A stretch of DNA of 64,000 nucleotides from a bacterium (GCA_021372615.1 JAJFUB010000102.1:1-64000), one strand, 5' to 3'. Positions 46,839-56,788 are shown, counted from the first letter of the stretch. Numbers and translations are program-made. Notes: generated by a model not told the origin, from the sequence alone.

Positions 46839-48809
46839 ATGAGATCTCTACCCATCGCCCTGCTGCTGTCCCTCGCCTCTCTGACCGCCCATGCCGCTAC
46901 CTACCGTGTGGATGGCGACGCCGGCGACGACGCCAATGACGGCCTCGCCGCCCCCTTCAAGACGATCGCGCGGGGCCTACGGGACCTCAAGCCCGGAGAC
47001 ACGCTGCTCCTGACGAAGCTGAGCCACCCCTACCGCGAGTCCATTCCGGTGATGGTGCATGGCACGCGCGAGGCGCCGATCATCATTGACGGCGGCGGGG
47101 CCACGATCTCGGGTGCGGACCCGGCCCCGAAGGACGGCTGGACGGACAACGGGGGCATATGGTCGGTGGCGCAGGCCACGAAGGTCGAGTTCCTCTTCGG
47201 GTCGGACTGCCGCTACGAGATGGCGAAGGCACCGGACAAGCTCAAGCCGCTCGAATGGGCCTGGCAGACGGGCAAGCTGTACTTCTGCCCCGCCGAGGGC
47301 AAGACGCCGGCCGACTACGACCTGCAGATGAGTGTGCGCATCTCAGGGATCATGACCAGCGGGGCCGGGGAGATCATCGTCCGCAACCTGACCGCCATGC
47401 ACTTCTACAACGACGGGTTCAACATCCACCAGGGCAGCTCGCCCATGTGGTTCGAGAACATCAAGGGCCTGTGGAACGGTGACGAGGGCTTCAGCTGCCA
47501 CGAGAACTGCGAGTGCTACGTGCGCGGGGCGGAGTTCTCGCACAACTACTGGCACGGCATTGCGGATGTCGGCGTCGCCCGTTCTCACTACCAGAACATG
47601 ATCTGCCGCGACAACCGCTCCAAGGGCATCCATTTCATCGGCGGGATGCACTCGGTGAGCGACGCGGAGGTCAGTGGCAGCCCGATCCAGATCGCTCTGA
47701 GCGCCTCGGACCAGCAGGGATACCCGCGCTTTGAGGCGATGCCGCTGCGCACGAGCGTGACCAACCTGCGCAACGTCGCGGTGCGGTCGCAGCCCGACGC
47801 GATCGGTGTGCTACTCACCCCCAACGCGCAGGCCGTGATCGAGCACTGCGTCATCCAGGGCGGCAAGACGTGCCTGCAGGTCGAGGAGGGCGCCTCGGCC
47901 TACACGCTCAACTCGATCCTCGCCGGGGGGCAGATCGCCGAGGTGCTCGCTGCCGGCTCGTACGGGGCCGAGGCGAACCTGTACTTCCCCGGCCGGCTGA
48001 CGATCAAGGACACGACTTACCAGCCCGACCAGTTCGCCGCCTATGTCGCTGCCACCGGAAACGACCAGAAGAGCATCGTCGAGGAGCCGAAGTTCGTCGG
48101 CGACACGCTCGTCACGAGCAAGGCCAGCCACGCGACGGGGGGAGCGTTCAACCTCTACGGTTTCGGCGGGCCGGACATCGGCCTGGAGCGGCGGCAAGTT
48201 CGGCCGGAGGAGCCCGGCGTGGCGGCCCCACTTCCCGGCGCGACCCAACTCGCTGCCACAGGCGGCACGCCACAGAAGACCGAGAGAGGGGAGCTGATCA
48301 GCTACGACTTCGAGACCGTCAACCCGTGGGGGCGGATCTACCCCGAGCCGGTCAAGAACGCCGCGGGGGTGGAGGTTGCCGGCAAGGCGGAGCTGTCCAC
48401 GGAGCAGGCCCACGGCGGAGCGAAGTCGGGCAAGATCAGCGTGACGCTGCCGCCGGCCGCGCCGGGACGCTACCTGCTCAAGCTCTTCTCGGAGAAAATG
48501 CCGTACACGCGGCCGGTGTCGGCGGTGCGCGTGTGGGTGTATGGCGACAACTCCGGGCGCCAGTTCACGCTGCGCCTCCGCGACGCCGGCGGCGAGTGTT
48601 TCTACCGGGCGCCGGCGGTCATGGACTGGAGCGGCTGGAAGCAGATCGCGTGGGACGTCACCGCGGAGCCGCCAGCCAACATCATCGGGGGGAACGGCAA
48701 CAGGCAGCAGGACTGCCCCCCGCTGGAGGTCGTCCTGGATGTGAGCGCGAAGGCCGGCGAGCAGTTCGTCGTGTACCTGGACGACCTGGAAGTGGAACTG
48801 GCGAAGTGA
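46839..48809 (+). CDS. Secreted right-handed beta-helix protein with C-terminal carbohydrate-binding-like domain
   Basis: A 656-residue exported protein: signal peptide MRSLPIALLLSLASLTAHA, then YRVDGDAGDDANDGLAAPFKTIARGLRDLKPGDTLLL, the typical DUF1565/parallel-beta-helix opening. Repeated helix rungs run to about residue 450. A linker leads to a beta-sandwich (about 495-656, YDFETVNPWGRIYPEPV, VRVWVYGDNSGRQFTLRLRD, LDVSAKAGEQFVVYLDDLEV) resembling a carbohydrate-binding or PepSY-unrelated jelly-roll module. Pectate-lyase-like polysaccharide breakdown is plausible. Weak ribosome site (GCGAAG). A tandem repeat array follows the stop. Confidence 0.75.
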   Translation: MRSLPIALLLSLASLTAHAATYRVDGDAGDDANDGLAAPFKTIARGLRDLKPGDTLLLTKLSHPYRESIPVMVHGTREAPIIIDGGGATISGADPAPKDGWTDNGGIWSVAQATKVEFLFGSDCRYEMAKAPDKLKPLEWAWQTGKLYFCPAEGKTPADYDLQMSVRISGIMTSGAGEIIVRNLTAMHFYNDGFNIHQGSSPMWFENIKGLWNGDEGFSCHENCECYVRGAEFSHNYWHGIADVGVARSHYQNMICRDNRSKGIHFIGGMHSVSDAEVSGSPIQIALSASDQQGYPRFEAMPLRTSVTNLRNVAVRSQPDAIGVLLTPNAQAVIEHCVIQGGKTCLQVEEGASAYTLNSILAGGQIAEVLAAGSYGAEANLYFPGRLTIKDTTYQPDQFAAYVAATGNDQKSIVEEPKFVGDTLVTSKASHATGGAFNLYGFGGPDIGLERRQVRPEEPGVAAPLPGATQLAATGGTPQKTERGELISYDFETVNPWGRIYPEPVKNAAGVEVAGKAELSTEQAHGGAKSGKISVTLPPAAPGRYLLKLFSEKMPYTRPVSAVRVWVYGDNSGRQFTLRLRDAGGECFYRAPAVMDWSGWKQIAWDVTAEPPANIIGGNGNRQQDCPPLEVVLDVSAKAGEQFVVYLDDLEVELAK

Positions 48810-48816
48810 GTGGCGG

Positions 48817-48967
48817 TGCCCGACAAGAGTGTCGGGCGTACCACCATCCCACGTTGGTGCCCGACAAGAGTGTCGGGCGTACCACCATCCCACGTTGGCG
48901 CCCGACAGGAATGTCGGGCGTACTACCATCCCACGTTGGCGCCCGACAAGAGTGTCGGGCGTACCAC
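48817..48967. repeat. 41-bp tandem repeat array (about 3.7 copies)
   Basis: Units start at about 48817, 48858, 48899 and 48940. Each carries the palindrome GCCCGACAAGAGTGTCGGGC followed by GTACCACCATCCCACGTTGG. The third unit varies (ACAGGAATGT) and the last is incomplete. It sits 8 bp after the beta-helix stop and 10 bp before the convergent GH20-like gene, filling the gap. Each unit can form a hairpin, so it may end both transcripts. Confidence 0.9.
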
Positions 48968-48977
48968 GTCCCCTAGT

Positions 48978-51380
48978 CTACTCGCGGAGCTTCTTGAAGA
49001 AGAAATCGCCGTTGGTGGAGTCGCCCCCGCCGATGTCGGCGATGAGGGCGTAGCCGCGCGCCGGGTCGTACTGCTTCAGCTCCACCAGGTAGACATCATC
49101 CTTCACCCAGCCCCCCGCGTGGCACTGGTGCTTGTCCACGGCTTCCTCGCGCAACTCCTCCGGCTTGTCCTTGGCAAACGACACGAGCCTCGCCTGCGTG
49201 CAGACCAGGCCAAGCAGACCGCTGCGGTAGATCGGGCGGAACCAGTACTTGCCGGGCCCCGCGACGTAGAGGGTCACGTCCAGCCGTCGCGACTGTGACC
49301 GCGCCTCCTTGAACTCCTCGCTCTTCCACGAGCCGATCTGGTGCATGCGGTAGGGCTTGCCCTCGTCAGTGAAGCCGTGCTTGGCCATCAGGTCGCCGAG
49401 GTCGGCGGCCAGTTGCTCCATCAACTGTGCGGTGCGGCTGAACCGCTCGGGGGCCTTGCCACCCGCACCGGCGTTGCAGGCCTCGTGCCACTTGGGGTAG
49501 TCGGCCTGGAGCAGGTCCAGCGCCGTCTGGCACTGGTGGAACCACTTCCCGGCCGCCTCGCGGTCCTCGGGGGCGAGGCCCTTGTCTCCCTGCGCTCCTG
49601 CGGAGCGCGGCAGGATCTGCCCCAGTTGGTAGACGCCCTGCAGAACCTGCGTGTACGCGCGGACGATCTCGGTCTCCAGGATGAACTGCGGCTCGCCGAG
49701 TGCGGTGGCCACCTTGAGGGCCTCGTCGCAGCGGCTGATGTTCGTCGTGAACTGCTCGGGCGTCTTGAAGCACGAGAACATCGAGGTGCCCAGCGCGAGC
49801 TTCATCCTCCCGGCGGCCACCTGCACCGTCGGCTTGCCCCAACTCTCCAGGTACGGGTAGTTCGAGGCGTACAGGTCCCAGGCCGGCGGGCCGATGAGTT
49901 CGGTCCACTGCACGAACTGCGCGGGGTCCTTGAAGCCGTGACGCACGGCAAAGGAGGTGGCGAACTCCTGCCGGGTGCGCCCATGAGCGTTCCAGGCCCA
50001 TTCCAGTCCGCCCTCGGTGTTAACCTGGTAGTACGCCGCCGTCGGCACGATGTAGGCCACCAGGCAGGTCAGGCCCTTGTCCACAAACTCGGTGAGGCGG
50101 GCATGGGTGAACTCCGGGTTGGAGAAGGGCGCGACGGTGAGCCAACTGGAGCTGAGCGTCGGGTAGACGCCCATCCAGCCCGAGCGCTGCACATAGTCCT
50201 CCAGCAGCGGGTAGATCATCGGCTTGCGCTCGGTGTTGTAGGTCAGCCCGCCGTGGTAGTACGAGACCTTCATGCCGGGGGCCAACGCCGCCAGCACCTT
50301 GTCGTTGGAGGGGTAGCTGAACTGGGTCAGCAGCACCCGCAGGCCGAGCTTCGGGCAGGTCTTCTTCGCCTCATTCCACGCCGCCGTCAGGGCGCGCACT
50401 TCCGACTCGAAGCGGTCCACCTGCTTGCACTGCTCGCACTGACAGCCTTTGCCCTCTTCCGACAGCCAGACCATGACTTCGCTGACGCCGGGGATCTGGC
50501 CGAGGTCGGCCATCCACCCGCCGACGACCTTCACGATCTCGGGTCGGGAGAAGCAGACGTTGCGGACCGAGGGGTTGGTCGAGGGGGCGTCCACGGCCGC
50601 CAGTTGCGGGTAGGCCTGGAACATCCCCGTGCCTGGCAGTTGCTCCAGGTGGTGGATGATCGGCACGATGCGCACGGCATGTCGGCGGGCTCGTGCCATG
50701 ACCTCGGTGTCCATCGTCGCCTGGGGCACGCCCTGCTCGTCCACCTTGAGCTTGGCGTGCAGCTCGATGAGGTTGGATTTCAGGTCGGAGAGGGCCTCGA
50801 GGTCCTGGGTGCAGGTACCGCCCCACTGGCCACGCTCTTCCAGGTCGGGCCAGTCGAGGATGCGGCCGAGGGGCAGATCCACTGTGGCCGCTGCGCCGGT
50901 GCCCCGCAGTGACGACAGCAGCAGTTGCTTGAGCGTCTTCATGCCGTAGTAGCTGCCCACGTCGGTCAGGGCATCACAGCGCGCGAACGTCGCCGCCGCG
51001 ATCAGCACATAGCCCTGGTCGGCGTTGCGCTTGCCCGCGAGGGCGGTGCGGGCCGCCGGGGTGCGGGTGAAGTCGAGCGTGGCCTTCCCCGCCGGCGACA
51101 GGAGGTCGAGCTTGGCGCCCGCCCTATCGCCCAGCGCCGCCGCCAGCTCCGCGGCGAGGCACTGGTCCAGCTCCGTGGGCTGGGCAGGCAGCTTCAGACG
51201 GAGGTCGGCCAGCGGCACGGTGCGCTTGCCGGTCAGGTCCGCCTCCTTGGGCAGGGGCACGAGCCACTGCTGCCAGGCAGCGGCCTCGGCGGCCGACAGG
51301 GGGGCCGCGCCGGCTGGCAGCGCCACGGCTAGGACCAGTAGCAGCACGACCACAAGGGCTGGGACGTAGGCGATCTGCAT
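48978..51380 (-). CDS. Secreted GH20-like glycoside hydrolase (N-acetylhexosaminidase-like)
   Basis: An 800-residue exported protein with signal peptide MQIAYVPALVVVLLLVLAVALPAGA. Residues about 110-160 (ADQGYVLIAAA, SYYGMKTLKQLL) match the N-terminal GH20b-type domain, and RILDWPDLEERG opens a TIM-barrel-like domain as in beta-N-acetylhexosaminidases. The usual GH20 D-E catalytic pair was not confirmed: VMVWLSEEGKGCQCEQC holds candidate acids and a CxCxxC cluster. Substrate and even catalysis are therefore tentative. It is convergent with the beta-helix gene. No ribosome site was studied closely. Confidence 0.65.
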   Translation of the reverse strand: MQIAYVPALVVVLLLVLAVALPAGAAPLSAAEAAAWQQWLVPLPKEADLTGKRTVPLADLRLKLPAQPTELDQCLAAELAAALGDRAGAKLDLLSPAGKATLDFTRTPAARTALAGKRNADQGYVLIAAATFARCDALTDVGSYYGMKTLKQLLLSSLRGTGAAATVDLPLGRILDWPDLEERGQWGGTCTQDLEALSDLKSNLIELHAKLKVDEQGVPQATMDTEVMARARRHAVRIVPIIHHLEQLPGTGMFQAYPQLAAVDAPSTNPSVRNVCFSRPEIVKVVGGWMADLGQIPGVSEVMVWLSEEGKGCQCEQCKQVDRFESEVRALTAAWNEAKKTCPKLGLRVLLTQFSYPSNDKVLAALAPGMKVSYYHGGLTYNTERKPMIYPLLEDYVQRSGWMGVYPTLSSSWLTVAPFSNPEFTHARLTEFVDKGLTCLVAYIVPTAAYYQVNTEGGLEWAWNAHGRTRQEFATSFAVRHGFKDPAQFVQWTELIGPPAWDLYASNYPYLESWGKPTVQVAAGRMKLALGTSMFSCFKTPEQFTTNISRCDEALKVATALGEPQFILETEIVRAYTQVLQGVYQLGQILPRSAGAQGDKGLAPEDREAAGKWFHQCQTALDLLQADYPKWHEACNAGAGGKAPERFSRTAQLMEQLAADLGDLMAKHGFTDEGKPYRMHQIGSWKSEEFKEARSQSRRLDVTLYVAGPGKYWFRPIYRSGLLGLVCTQARLVSFAKDKPEELREEAVDKHQCHAGGWVKDDVYLVELKQYDPARGYALIADIGGGDSTNGDFFFKKLRE

Positions 51381-51459
51381 GGGAGGGCACCTGTCTTCAC
51401 GGGATGGCGCGCTCGGTGGACTTCCGCGCGGGGGGTGGACTTCCCTGCCGGCGCGCAGA

Positions 51460-51504
51460 AGCGAAGCCGACCCGAGGCCGGGCGGGCATCGGGTCGGCTT
51501 CGCT
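51460..51504. repeat. Inverted repeat between GH20-like and small lipoprotein genes
   Basis: Arms AGCGAAGCCGACCCGA (51460-51475) and TCGGGTCGGCTTCGCT (51489-51504), 16-bp perfect, with a 13-nt loop. It could form a transcription-ending hairpin, though no T-run is present. The rest of the 179-bp gap shows nothing else. Confidence 0.75.
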
Positions 51505-51559
51505 GCGCATCTCAGCTCTGCCAGAGGGGAGAGAGAACAGGAGCCGGGAGCAGGTGAGC

Positions 51560-51766
51560 TTATCCTGGCGACGGAATGATCGGTTCAGGCGCCAGGGCGG
51601 GGGCGACGTGCGTCACCGGCGACGGGGCCGGAGCGCTGGCCCCCACGGACGGTCCATATGACATCGCCGGGGTGATGGGCATGGCGGCCGCGTGTCGGCA
51701 GGCCACGAACACCGCCAGCAAGCACACGATGGCCCATGCCAACAACAGGACCCTGAAACTAGGCAT
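51560..51766 (-). CDS. Small secreted or lipoprotein-like Pro/Ala-rich protein
   Basis: A 68-residue protein with a hydrophobic N-terminus, FRVLLLAWAIVCLLAVFVAC, resembling a lipoprotein signal (Cys after VA), followed by an Ala/Pro/Ser-rich tail of PSPVTHVAPALAPEP type. GGGAGGG lies 5 bp before ATG 51766. No family is recognised. The 258-bp gap to the cyclase gene upstream holds no other recognisable gene. Confidence 0.6.
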   Translation of the reverse strand: MPSFRVLLLAWAIVCLLAVFVACRHAAAMPITPAMSYGPSVGASAPAPSPVTHVAPALAPEPIIPSPG

Positions 51767-52024
51767 GTGTACCCTCCCCGGGGATCGGTAGTGCGGTCTC
51801 ACATCGGGGCTCGACCCGGACGCCTCGGCACGGCGTCCGCACGGCTCATTTGAGAGTTTAGCCGACGACGCTCATGGCTTACCGGCAAGGAAGCTCACGA
51901 CTCGCGCAAGGCGCTTGCCGCAGAGCCTCCCCGGCCGGCCTCCAGGCCATGCCCCGGACGTAGCCATGGCCTCGGCAGTCTGTCCGCGCGAGTGGATACC
52001 AACATCAGTGCGGAGGTGCCCGTC

Positions 52025-53965
52025 GTGGCAGCCAACTCACTCGGGGGAGCTGTGCGCGCACGCCGCGTCAAGGGCGTGCAGGTCGCCTGCTTCACCGCCC
52101 TCGTCATCGTGGTGATGCGCTTCGTCGCAGGGCCGCAGCAGCGCCTGTTCTCGCTGATCGAGAACTTCGCGTACGACTCCTACTTCGACCACCGCGCGCC
52201 CCGCGACATCAGCGACTTCGTCATCGTCGCGGTGGACGAGGAGAGCCTCAAGCCCGAGCACCTCGGTCGCTTCCCGTGGGACCGCGCGGTCTACGCCAGG
52301 CTCCTCGAGCGGCTGGGTGGGGCGAAGGTGGTGGGCATTGACCTCCTCTTCCCCGAACCCTCGGCGGACGACGCGGTACTGGCGGCCGCGGTCCGCCAGC
52401 ACGGGCGAGTGGTACTGGCCGCGCACAAACGGCGAGTGGCGCGCGGAACGGAGTTGCCTCTCACCTGGCACGGCTATGGCCAGGCAACGACGCCTGGCGT
52501 GCCCCGCGCCTACTCCGACGCCAGACTGACGGACGAGTTCGTGCCGCCGGTGCCGGTGCTGGCGCAGGCGGCGGGGATGGGCTACGTGGACATCGTGCCG
52601 GACGCGGACGGGGTCTACCGCCGAGCCATGCCGCTGATGGCCAGTCCCGCCGATGACGTCATGCCGCACTTCGGGCTGGAGATCGCTCGGCTCGCGCTGG
52701 GGCTGGACCGGGCGCAGCTCATGCACAGCGCCGCCAGTGGCGCCCTGGCGGTCAGGAACGCCACGCTCCCCCTCGCCGGCGGCGAGATGCTCATCAACTA
52801 CGCCGGCCCGCTGCAGACGGTCAAGTATGTCCCGGCCTGGCGGGTGGTGGCGGGACAGGAGCCGGCCGAGACGTTCCGCGACAAGATCGTGCTCATCGGG
52901 CCGACGGCGGCAGGGCTGTATGACATCCGCCCCGCGCCCTTCACCCGCAACAACCGCGTCTTCTTCGGAGTGGAGACCAACGCCAACATCGCGCACACGA
53001 TCATGGCGGGGGAGACGCTGCGCAACAACACGCATGGGCTGGTGTGGGGCATCTATGCCCTCGTGCTCGGGGCGCTGGTCGGGTGGGCGGTCTGGTATAG
53101 CGACGAGAAGCAGGCGGTGTGGCTGGGGGTCGGGCTGGTGACCGTCCTGGCCCTGCCGGTGTTCATGGTCGGCGTCATGTGGCTGAACCAGGTGGTGCCC
53201 TACGGCGCCATCTTGCTGGGGGCCGCGGTCCCGATGGTCTGGGCCCTGTACGAGCGCCTCGGCCTGGAGAAGCGGCAGATTGCCGACCAGTTCGGCACTT
53301 ACGTGTCGCCGGATGTGTTGCACGAACTGGAGCGCAATCCCGAACTGGTGCGACAGGGCCAGCGGCGGGAGGTGACGCTGCTGTTCTCGGACGTGCGGGG
53401 CTCCACCGCCATCGCCGAGAAGATGCCGCCGGATGTGTGGATCGCGCAACTCAACGAGTACCTGTCGGAGATGAGTGACGCCATCTTCGCCTATGACGGC
53501 TACCTGGACAAGTTCATGGGCGATGGCATCATGGCGCTGTGGAACGCCTTCGGCAACCAGCCCGACCATGCCGAACTGGCGACCAAGGCGGCCGCGCAGA
53601 TGCTGGAGCGTCTGAAGCTGCTCAACGAGGCCTGGGAGGGCCGGAAAGACCGGGTGCCCCTGCAGATCGGCATCGGCCTGCACACGGGGGAGGCGATCAT
53701 CGGCAACGTTGGGTCATACCGGCGAGCGCAGTATACGGCGATCGGCGACTCGGTCAACTCCGCGTCACGCATTGAGGCCCTGACCAAGGAGTTCAAGGCG
53801 CAACTGATCCTGAGCGAGACGCTGGCGGAGCGCCTGGCCGGGCGCGTGAAGCTGGTGGAGCTGGGCGAGGTGGAGCTGAAGGGGCGGGCGGAGCCGCTGC
53901 GGGTGTACAAGCCCGAGGGCTACGCCGGCGAGGTCAAGGGGCACTTCCAGCAGAAGGAAAAGTAG
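52025..53965 (+). CDS. CHASE2-domain class III adenylate/guanylate cyclase
   Basis: A 646-residue membrane signalling enzyme. One N-terminal membrane segment is followed by an external CHASE2 sensor domain (about 30-330, IVAVDEESLKPEHLGRFPWDR, VGIDLLFPEPSADD, INYAGP), three further membrane helices (about 340-425) and a class III cyclase domain with metal ligands D456 (LFSDVRGST) and D500 (MGDGIMALW), plus YTAIGDSVNSASRIE. It makes cyclic AMP or GMP; nucleotide choice is not settled. GTG 52025 is preferred because GCGGAGG lies upstream; GTG 51992 is an alternative. The next gene is glgC. Confidence 0.92.
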   Translation: MAANSLGGAVRARRVKGVQVACFTALVIVVMRFVAGPQQRLFSLIENFAYDSYFDHRAPRDISDFVIVAVDEESLKPEHLGRFPWDRAVYARLLERLGGAKVVGIDLLFPEPSADDAVLAAAVRQHGRVVLAAHKRRVARGTELPLTWHGYGQATTPGVPRAYSDARLTDEFVPPVPVLAQAAGMGYVDIVPDADGVYRRAMPLMASPADDVMPHFGLEIARLALGLDRAQLMHSAASGALAVRNATLPLAGGEMLINYAGPLQTVKYVPAWRVVAGQEPAETFRDKIVLIGPTAAGLYDIRPAPFTRNNRVFFGVETNANIAHTIMAGETLRNNTHGLVWGIYALVLGALVGWAVWYSDEKQAVWLGVGLVTVLALPVFMVGVMWLNQVVPYGAILLGAAVPMVWALYERLGLEKRQIADQFGTYVSPDVLHELERNPELVRQGQRREVTLLFSDVRGSTAIAEKMPPDVWIAQLNEYLSEMSDAIFAYDGYLDKFMGDGIMALWNAFGNQPDHAELATKAAAQMLERLKLLNEAWEGRKDRVPLQIGIGLHTGEAIIGNVGSYRRAQYTAIGDSVNSASRIEALTKEFKAQLILSETLAERLAGRVKLVELGEVELKGRAEPLRVYKPEGYAGEVKGHFQQKEK

Positions 53966-53990
53966 TGTCTCATCCAGTGTGGAGGTTGGC

Positions 53991-55253
53991 ATGGCCGGAA
54001 CCATAGCTGTCATCCTGGGCGGGGGACGCGGCACCCGCCTGTATCCCCTGACGCGCGAGCGGGCCAAGCCCGCGGTGCCGCTGGCCGGCAAGTACCGGCT
54101 CATTGACATCCCGATCAGCAACTGCATCAACTCGGGGCTGCGGCGCATCTCCCTGCTCACGCAGTTCAACACCCACTCGCTACACCGCCACATCCGCACC
54201 ACCTACAACTTCGACACCTTCACCGAGGGCTACGTTAACATCCTCGCGGCCGAGCAGACGATGGAGAGCACCGGGTGGTACCAGGGCACGGCGGACGCGG
54301 TCCGCAAGAACCTGCGCCACCTGGACCTGGGCAGCGCCGACCATGTCCTGATCCTGTCGGGCGACCAGCTCTACCGCATGGACTACAGCGAACTCATCGC
54401 CCAACACGAGCGGGAGGGGGCCGATGCCACCCTGGCGGTCCTGCCCGTGCCACGCGATCAGGCGTCCGGCCTGGGCATCCTGCACACCTCCGGCCACCGC
54501 ATCGTGGACTTCGTGGAGAAGCCGCAGACCGAGGCCGAGCTGGACCGGTTGGCGATGTCGAACGGGGACATGCACCCGCCCACGCCCGGCCGCACCCATC
54601 TCGCCTCGATGGGCATCTACCTGTTCCGGACCGAGGTGCTGCGCGCAGTGCTGGCGGACGAGACCAAGGAGGACTTCGGACGCGAGATCATCCCGGAGGC
54701 CATTCGCCAGAGCCATGTGGACGCCTACTTCTTCGACGGCTACTGGGAAGACATCGGGACCATTCGCGCCTTCTATGATGCCAACCTGGAGTTGACGCGG
54801 CCCGACGCCCGGTTCAACTTCTTCGACGAAGAGGCCCCCATCTACACCCATCCGCGCAACCTGCCACCCTCGCGCATGGACCACTGCCACGTCGAGCGCA
54901 GCATCATCGCCGATGGCTGCATCATTGACGATGCCGAGATTCTTGGCTCGGTCATCGGGGTGCGCACCCTCATCGGGGCCGGCACGACCATCCGCGACTC
55001 CATCGTCATGGGGCTGGACTACTTCGAGAGCGACGAGGTGCGCCGTCGGCGCCAGGCGGACATCCCCATCGGCATCGGGCGCCACTGCCGCATCAGCGGC
55101 GCGCTGCTGGACAAGAACTGCCGCATCGGCGACGGTGTCACCATTGACGCCTCCCGGTACGCCGAGGACATGGACAGCGAGCTGTTTGTCGTGCGCGACG
55201 GGATCGTCATCGTCCCCCGGGCGACGACCGTGCCGGACGGCACCATCATCTGA
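53991..55253 (+). CDS. glgC: Glucose-1-phosphate adenylyltransferase
   Basis: A 420-residue ADP-glucose pyrophosphorylase that makes ADP-glucose for glycogen. The nucleotidyltransferase start is ILGGGRGTRLYPLTRERAKPAVP; GTADAVRKN, LSGDQLYRMDY, IVDFVEKP and DGYWEDIGTI are conserved, and the C-terminal half shows left-handed beta-helix hexapeptides (IIADGCIIDDAEILGSVIG). ATG 53991 has GGAGG upstream. It starts 25 bp after the cyclase gene, so possible co-expression with a cyclic nucleotide signal is suggested. Glycogen synthase and branching enzyme are not in this window. Confidence 0.96.
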   Translation: MAGTIAVILGGGRGTRLYPLTRERAKPAVPLAGKYRLIDIPISNCINSGLRRISLLTQFNTHSLHRHIRTTYNFDTFTEGYVNILAAEQTMESTGWYQGTADAVRKNLRHLDLGSADHVLILSGDQLYRMDYSELIAQHEREGADATLAVLPVPRDQASGLGILHTSGHRIVDFVEKPQTEAELDRLAMSNGDMHPPTPGRTHLASMGIYLFRTEVLRAVLADETKEDFGREIIPEAIRQSHVDAYFFDGYWEDIGTIRAFYDANLELTRPDARFNFFDEEAPIYTHPRNLPPSRMDHCHVERSIIADGCIIDDAEILGSVIGVRTLIGAGTTIRDSIVMGLDYFESDEVRRRRQADIPIGIGRHCRISGALLDKNCRIGDGVTIDASRYAEDMDSELFVVRDGIVIVPRATTVPDGTII

Positions 55254-55375
55254 CCCGGCTCAGCCAGTTCCCCTCGTGCGCTAGCGCCTTGACGCGGACT
55301 TGTCCCGTTCTTGAGGAGTTCTTGCCCGGCATGCGCTAGCGGGACCACTAAACTGTCTACGAACCGAAGGCTTGG

Positions 55376-56788
55376 GTGATCTGCATGATCCAGAGGCTCC
55401 CACGGGTCTTGGGCTGTCTGTTGTTTCTTGCCGCCTGCCAGACGGCCTTCGAGCAGCCCTCCCAGATCGCGGCCTCCAGCGCCCGCCTCATCGAGTGCTA
55501 CGGGCAGGTGCAGGCGCGCCACGGTGCCGGGGGCTACCAGACCGCCCGGATCGGTGAGACGCTCCTGCCGGGGGACGGCCTCAAGACGGGGGCAAGCTCC
55601 CGCGCCCAGCTCGCCATCGGCAGCAACCAGTTCGTGCGCCTCGACCAGAACTCCCAGGTACTCGTCACCCACGTCCAGCAGGACGGCATCACCAGCTTCA
55701 AGACGCTGGTGGGCGGGGTCTGGGTGACGATCCAGAAGGCCATCGGCGTCCCGACCAAGTTCGAGGTCCAGACCCCCTCGGTCACTGCCGGCGCGCGCGG
55801 CACGATCTTCCGCTGCGAGGTGAGCGACGACGGCGAGACGGGGGTCTATGTGTACGAGGGGGAGGTGGATGTCACCGGCGCCGGTGAGGTGGTGCGCGTG
55901 GCCCCGGACCGTTTCGCCCGCGCCCGTCAGGGCGGGCGGCCCGCACTGGCGGACATCAACCCCGACGAGGATGAGCGACGCGACTTCGTGCGCTACAACC
56001 GCCATTGCGAGGCTCTCAGCGGGGTTGGCAACCCCAGGGTGCTGGTGGCCCTGAGCGTCGTCGAGAACACGCGGCCCCAAGCGGCGATGGCCACCTCCGA
56101 TCGGCTCGTGGAGCAACTGCGGCAGTTGGGCTATCTGGCCACACCGGTGAAACCCGAGCACCTGCGCGAGGCCACTTACGACAGTCAGGGTGTGCTGCGG
56201 GTGAAGCCCAAACTCGCGGACTACTACCTGGTGGGGGCCATTCGCGTGCAACTGCCCCGCGCTGGCGCCGGCCGGGCCACGGCTGGCGTGGCGACGATCC
56301 ATGCCCGGCTCGTGGGCGCGGATGACTACCACCTGGTCAGCACGGCCCAGGCGCAACGCAAGCTGCCCGTGCCGCCCCAGAAGCCATTCGGCCTCCCGAA
56401 CGGCCGGGACAGGCAGGCTATCCAGGCGGTCCTGGAAGCGCTGGGGGAGGACGTGGCACAGCAGATGGCCCCCCAGCTCATGCGTGACATCGTCGTGGAC
56501 CGCCCGGCGGCGGTGCGTGTGGATGTGACCGGGCCCGCTGACCCCCGCCAGGTCCGGGCGCTGAAGGGGCTGCTGGCCAGCCTGCAAGCGGACGGACGGA
56601 TCGCGCCCCTGCCGCGCTTTGACAGCAGCGCCGCATTTCTCGTGGCCGGACAGATGTCCCCCCAGGAGGTGGCTCGCGTCTGTCTGGAGCGCGGGGGGCA
56701 ATGGATCCAGAGCGCCGAGACTCGAGGGAGGGTCGTGCAGGTGTCATTCCGGCCGGGCGCCATGCCGCCTGAGGGGGGCATACGCTGA
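55376..56788 (+). CDS. FecR-domain lipoprotein
   Basis: A 470-residue exported protein. The signal ends in a lipobox, FLAAC, so it is probably a lipoprotein. The FecR-like domain (about 40-190) is recognisable from GETLLPGDGLKTGASSRAQLAIGSNQFVRLDQNSQV and QTPSVTAGARGTIFRCEVSD. The remaining 280 residues resemble a CsgG-like lipid-facing fold in part (VVENTRPQAAMATSDRLVEQL), unproven. GTG 55376 has GAAGG 5 bp upstream; ATG 55385 is an alternative. It precedes a hybrid histidine kinase on the same strand. Confidence 0.75.
   Translation: MICMIQRLPRVLGCLLFLAACQTAFEQPSQIAASSARLIECYGQVQARHGAGGYQTARIGETLLPGDGLKTGASSRAQLAIGSNQFVRLDQNSQVLVTHVQQDGITSFKTLVGGVWVTIQKAIGVPTKFEVQTPSVTAGARGTIFRCEVSDDGETGVYVYEGEVDVTGAGEVVRVAPDRFARARQGGRPALADINPDEDERRDFVRYNRHCEALSGVGNPRVLVALSVVENTRPQAAMATSDRLVEQLRQLGYLATPVKPEHLREATYDSQGVLRVKPKLADYYLVGAIRVQLPRAGAGRATAGVATIHARLVGADDYHLVSTAQAQRKLPVPPQKPFGLPNGRDRQAIQAVLEALGEDVAQQMAPQLMRDIVVDRPAAVRVDVTGPADPRQVRALKGLLASLQADGRIAPLPRFDSSAAFLVAGQMSPQEVARVCLERGGQWIQSAETRGRVVQVSFRPGAMPPEGGIR

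Noticed and set aside
55254-55375. Promoter for the FecR lipoprotein gene
   Set aside because: TTGACG and TAAACT words are present but not at acceptable spacing.
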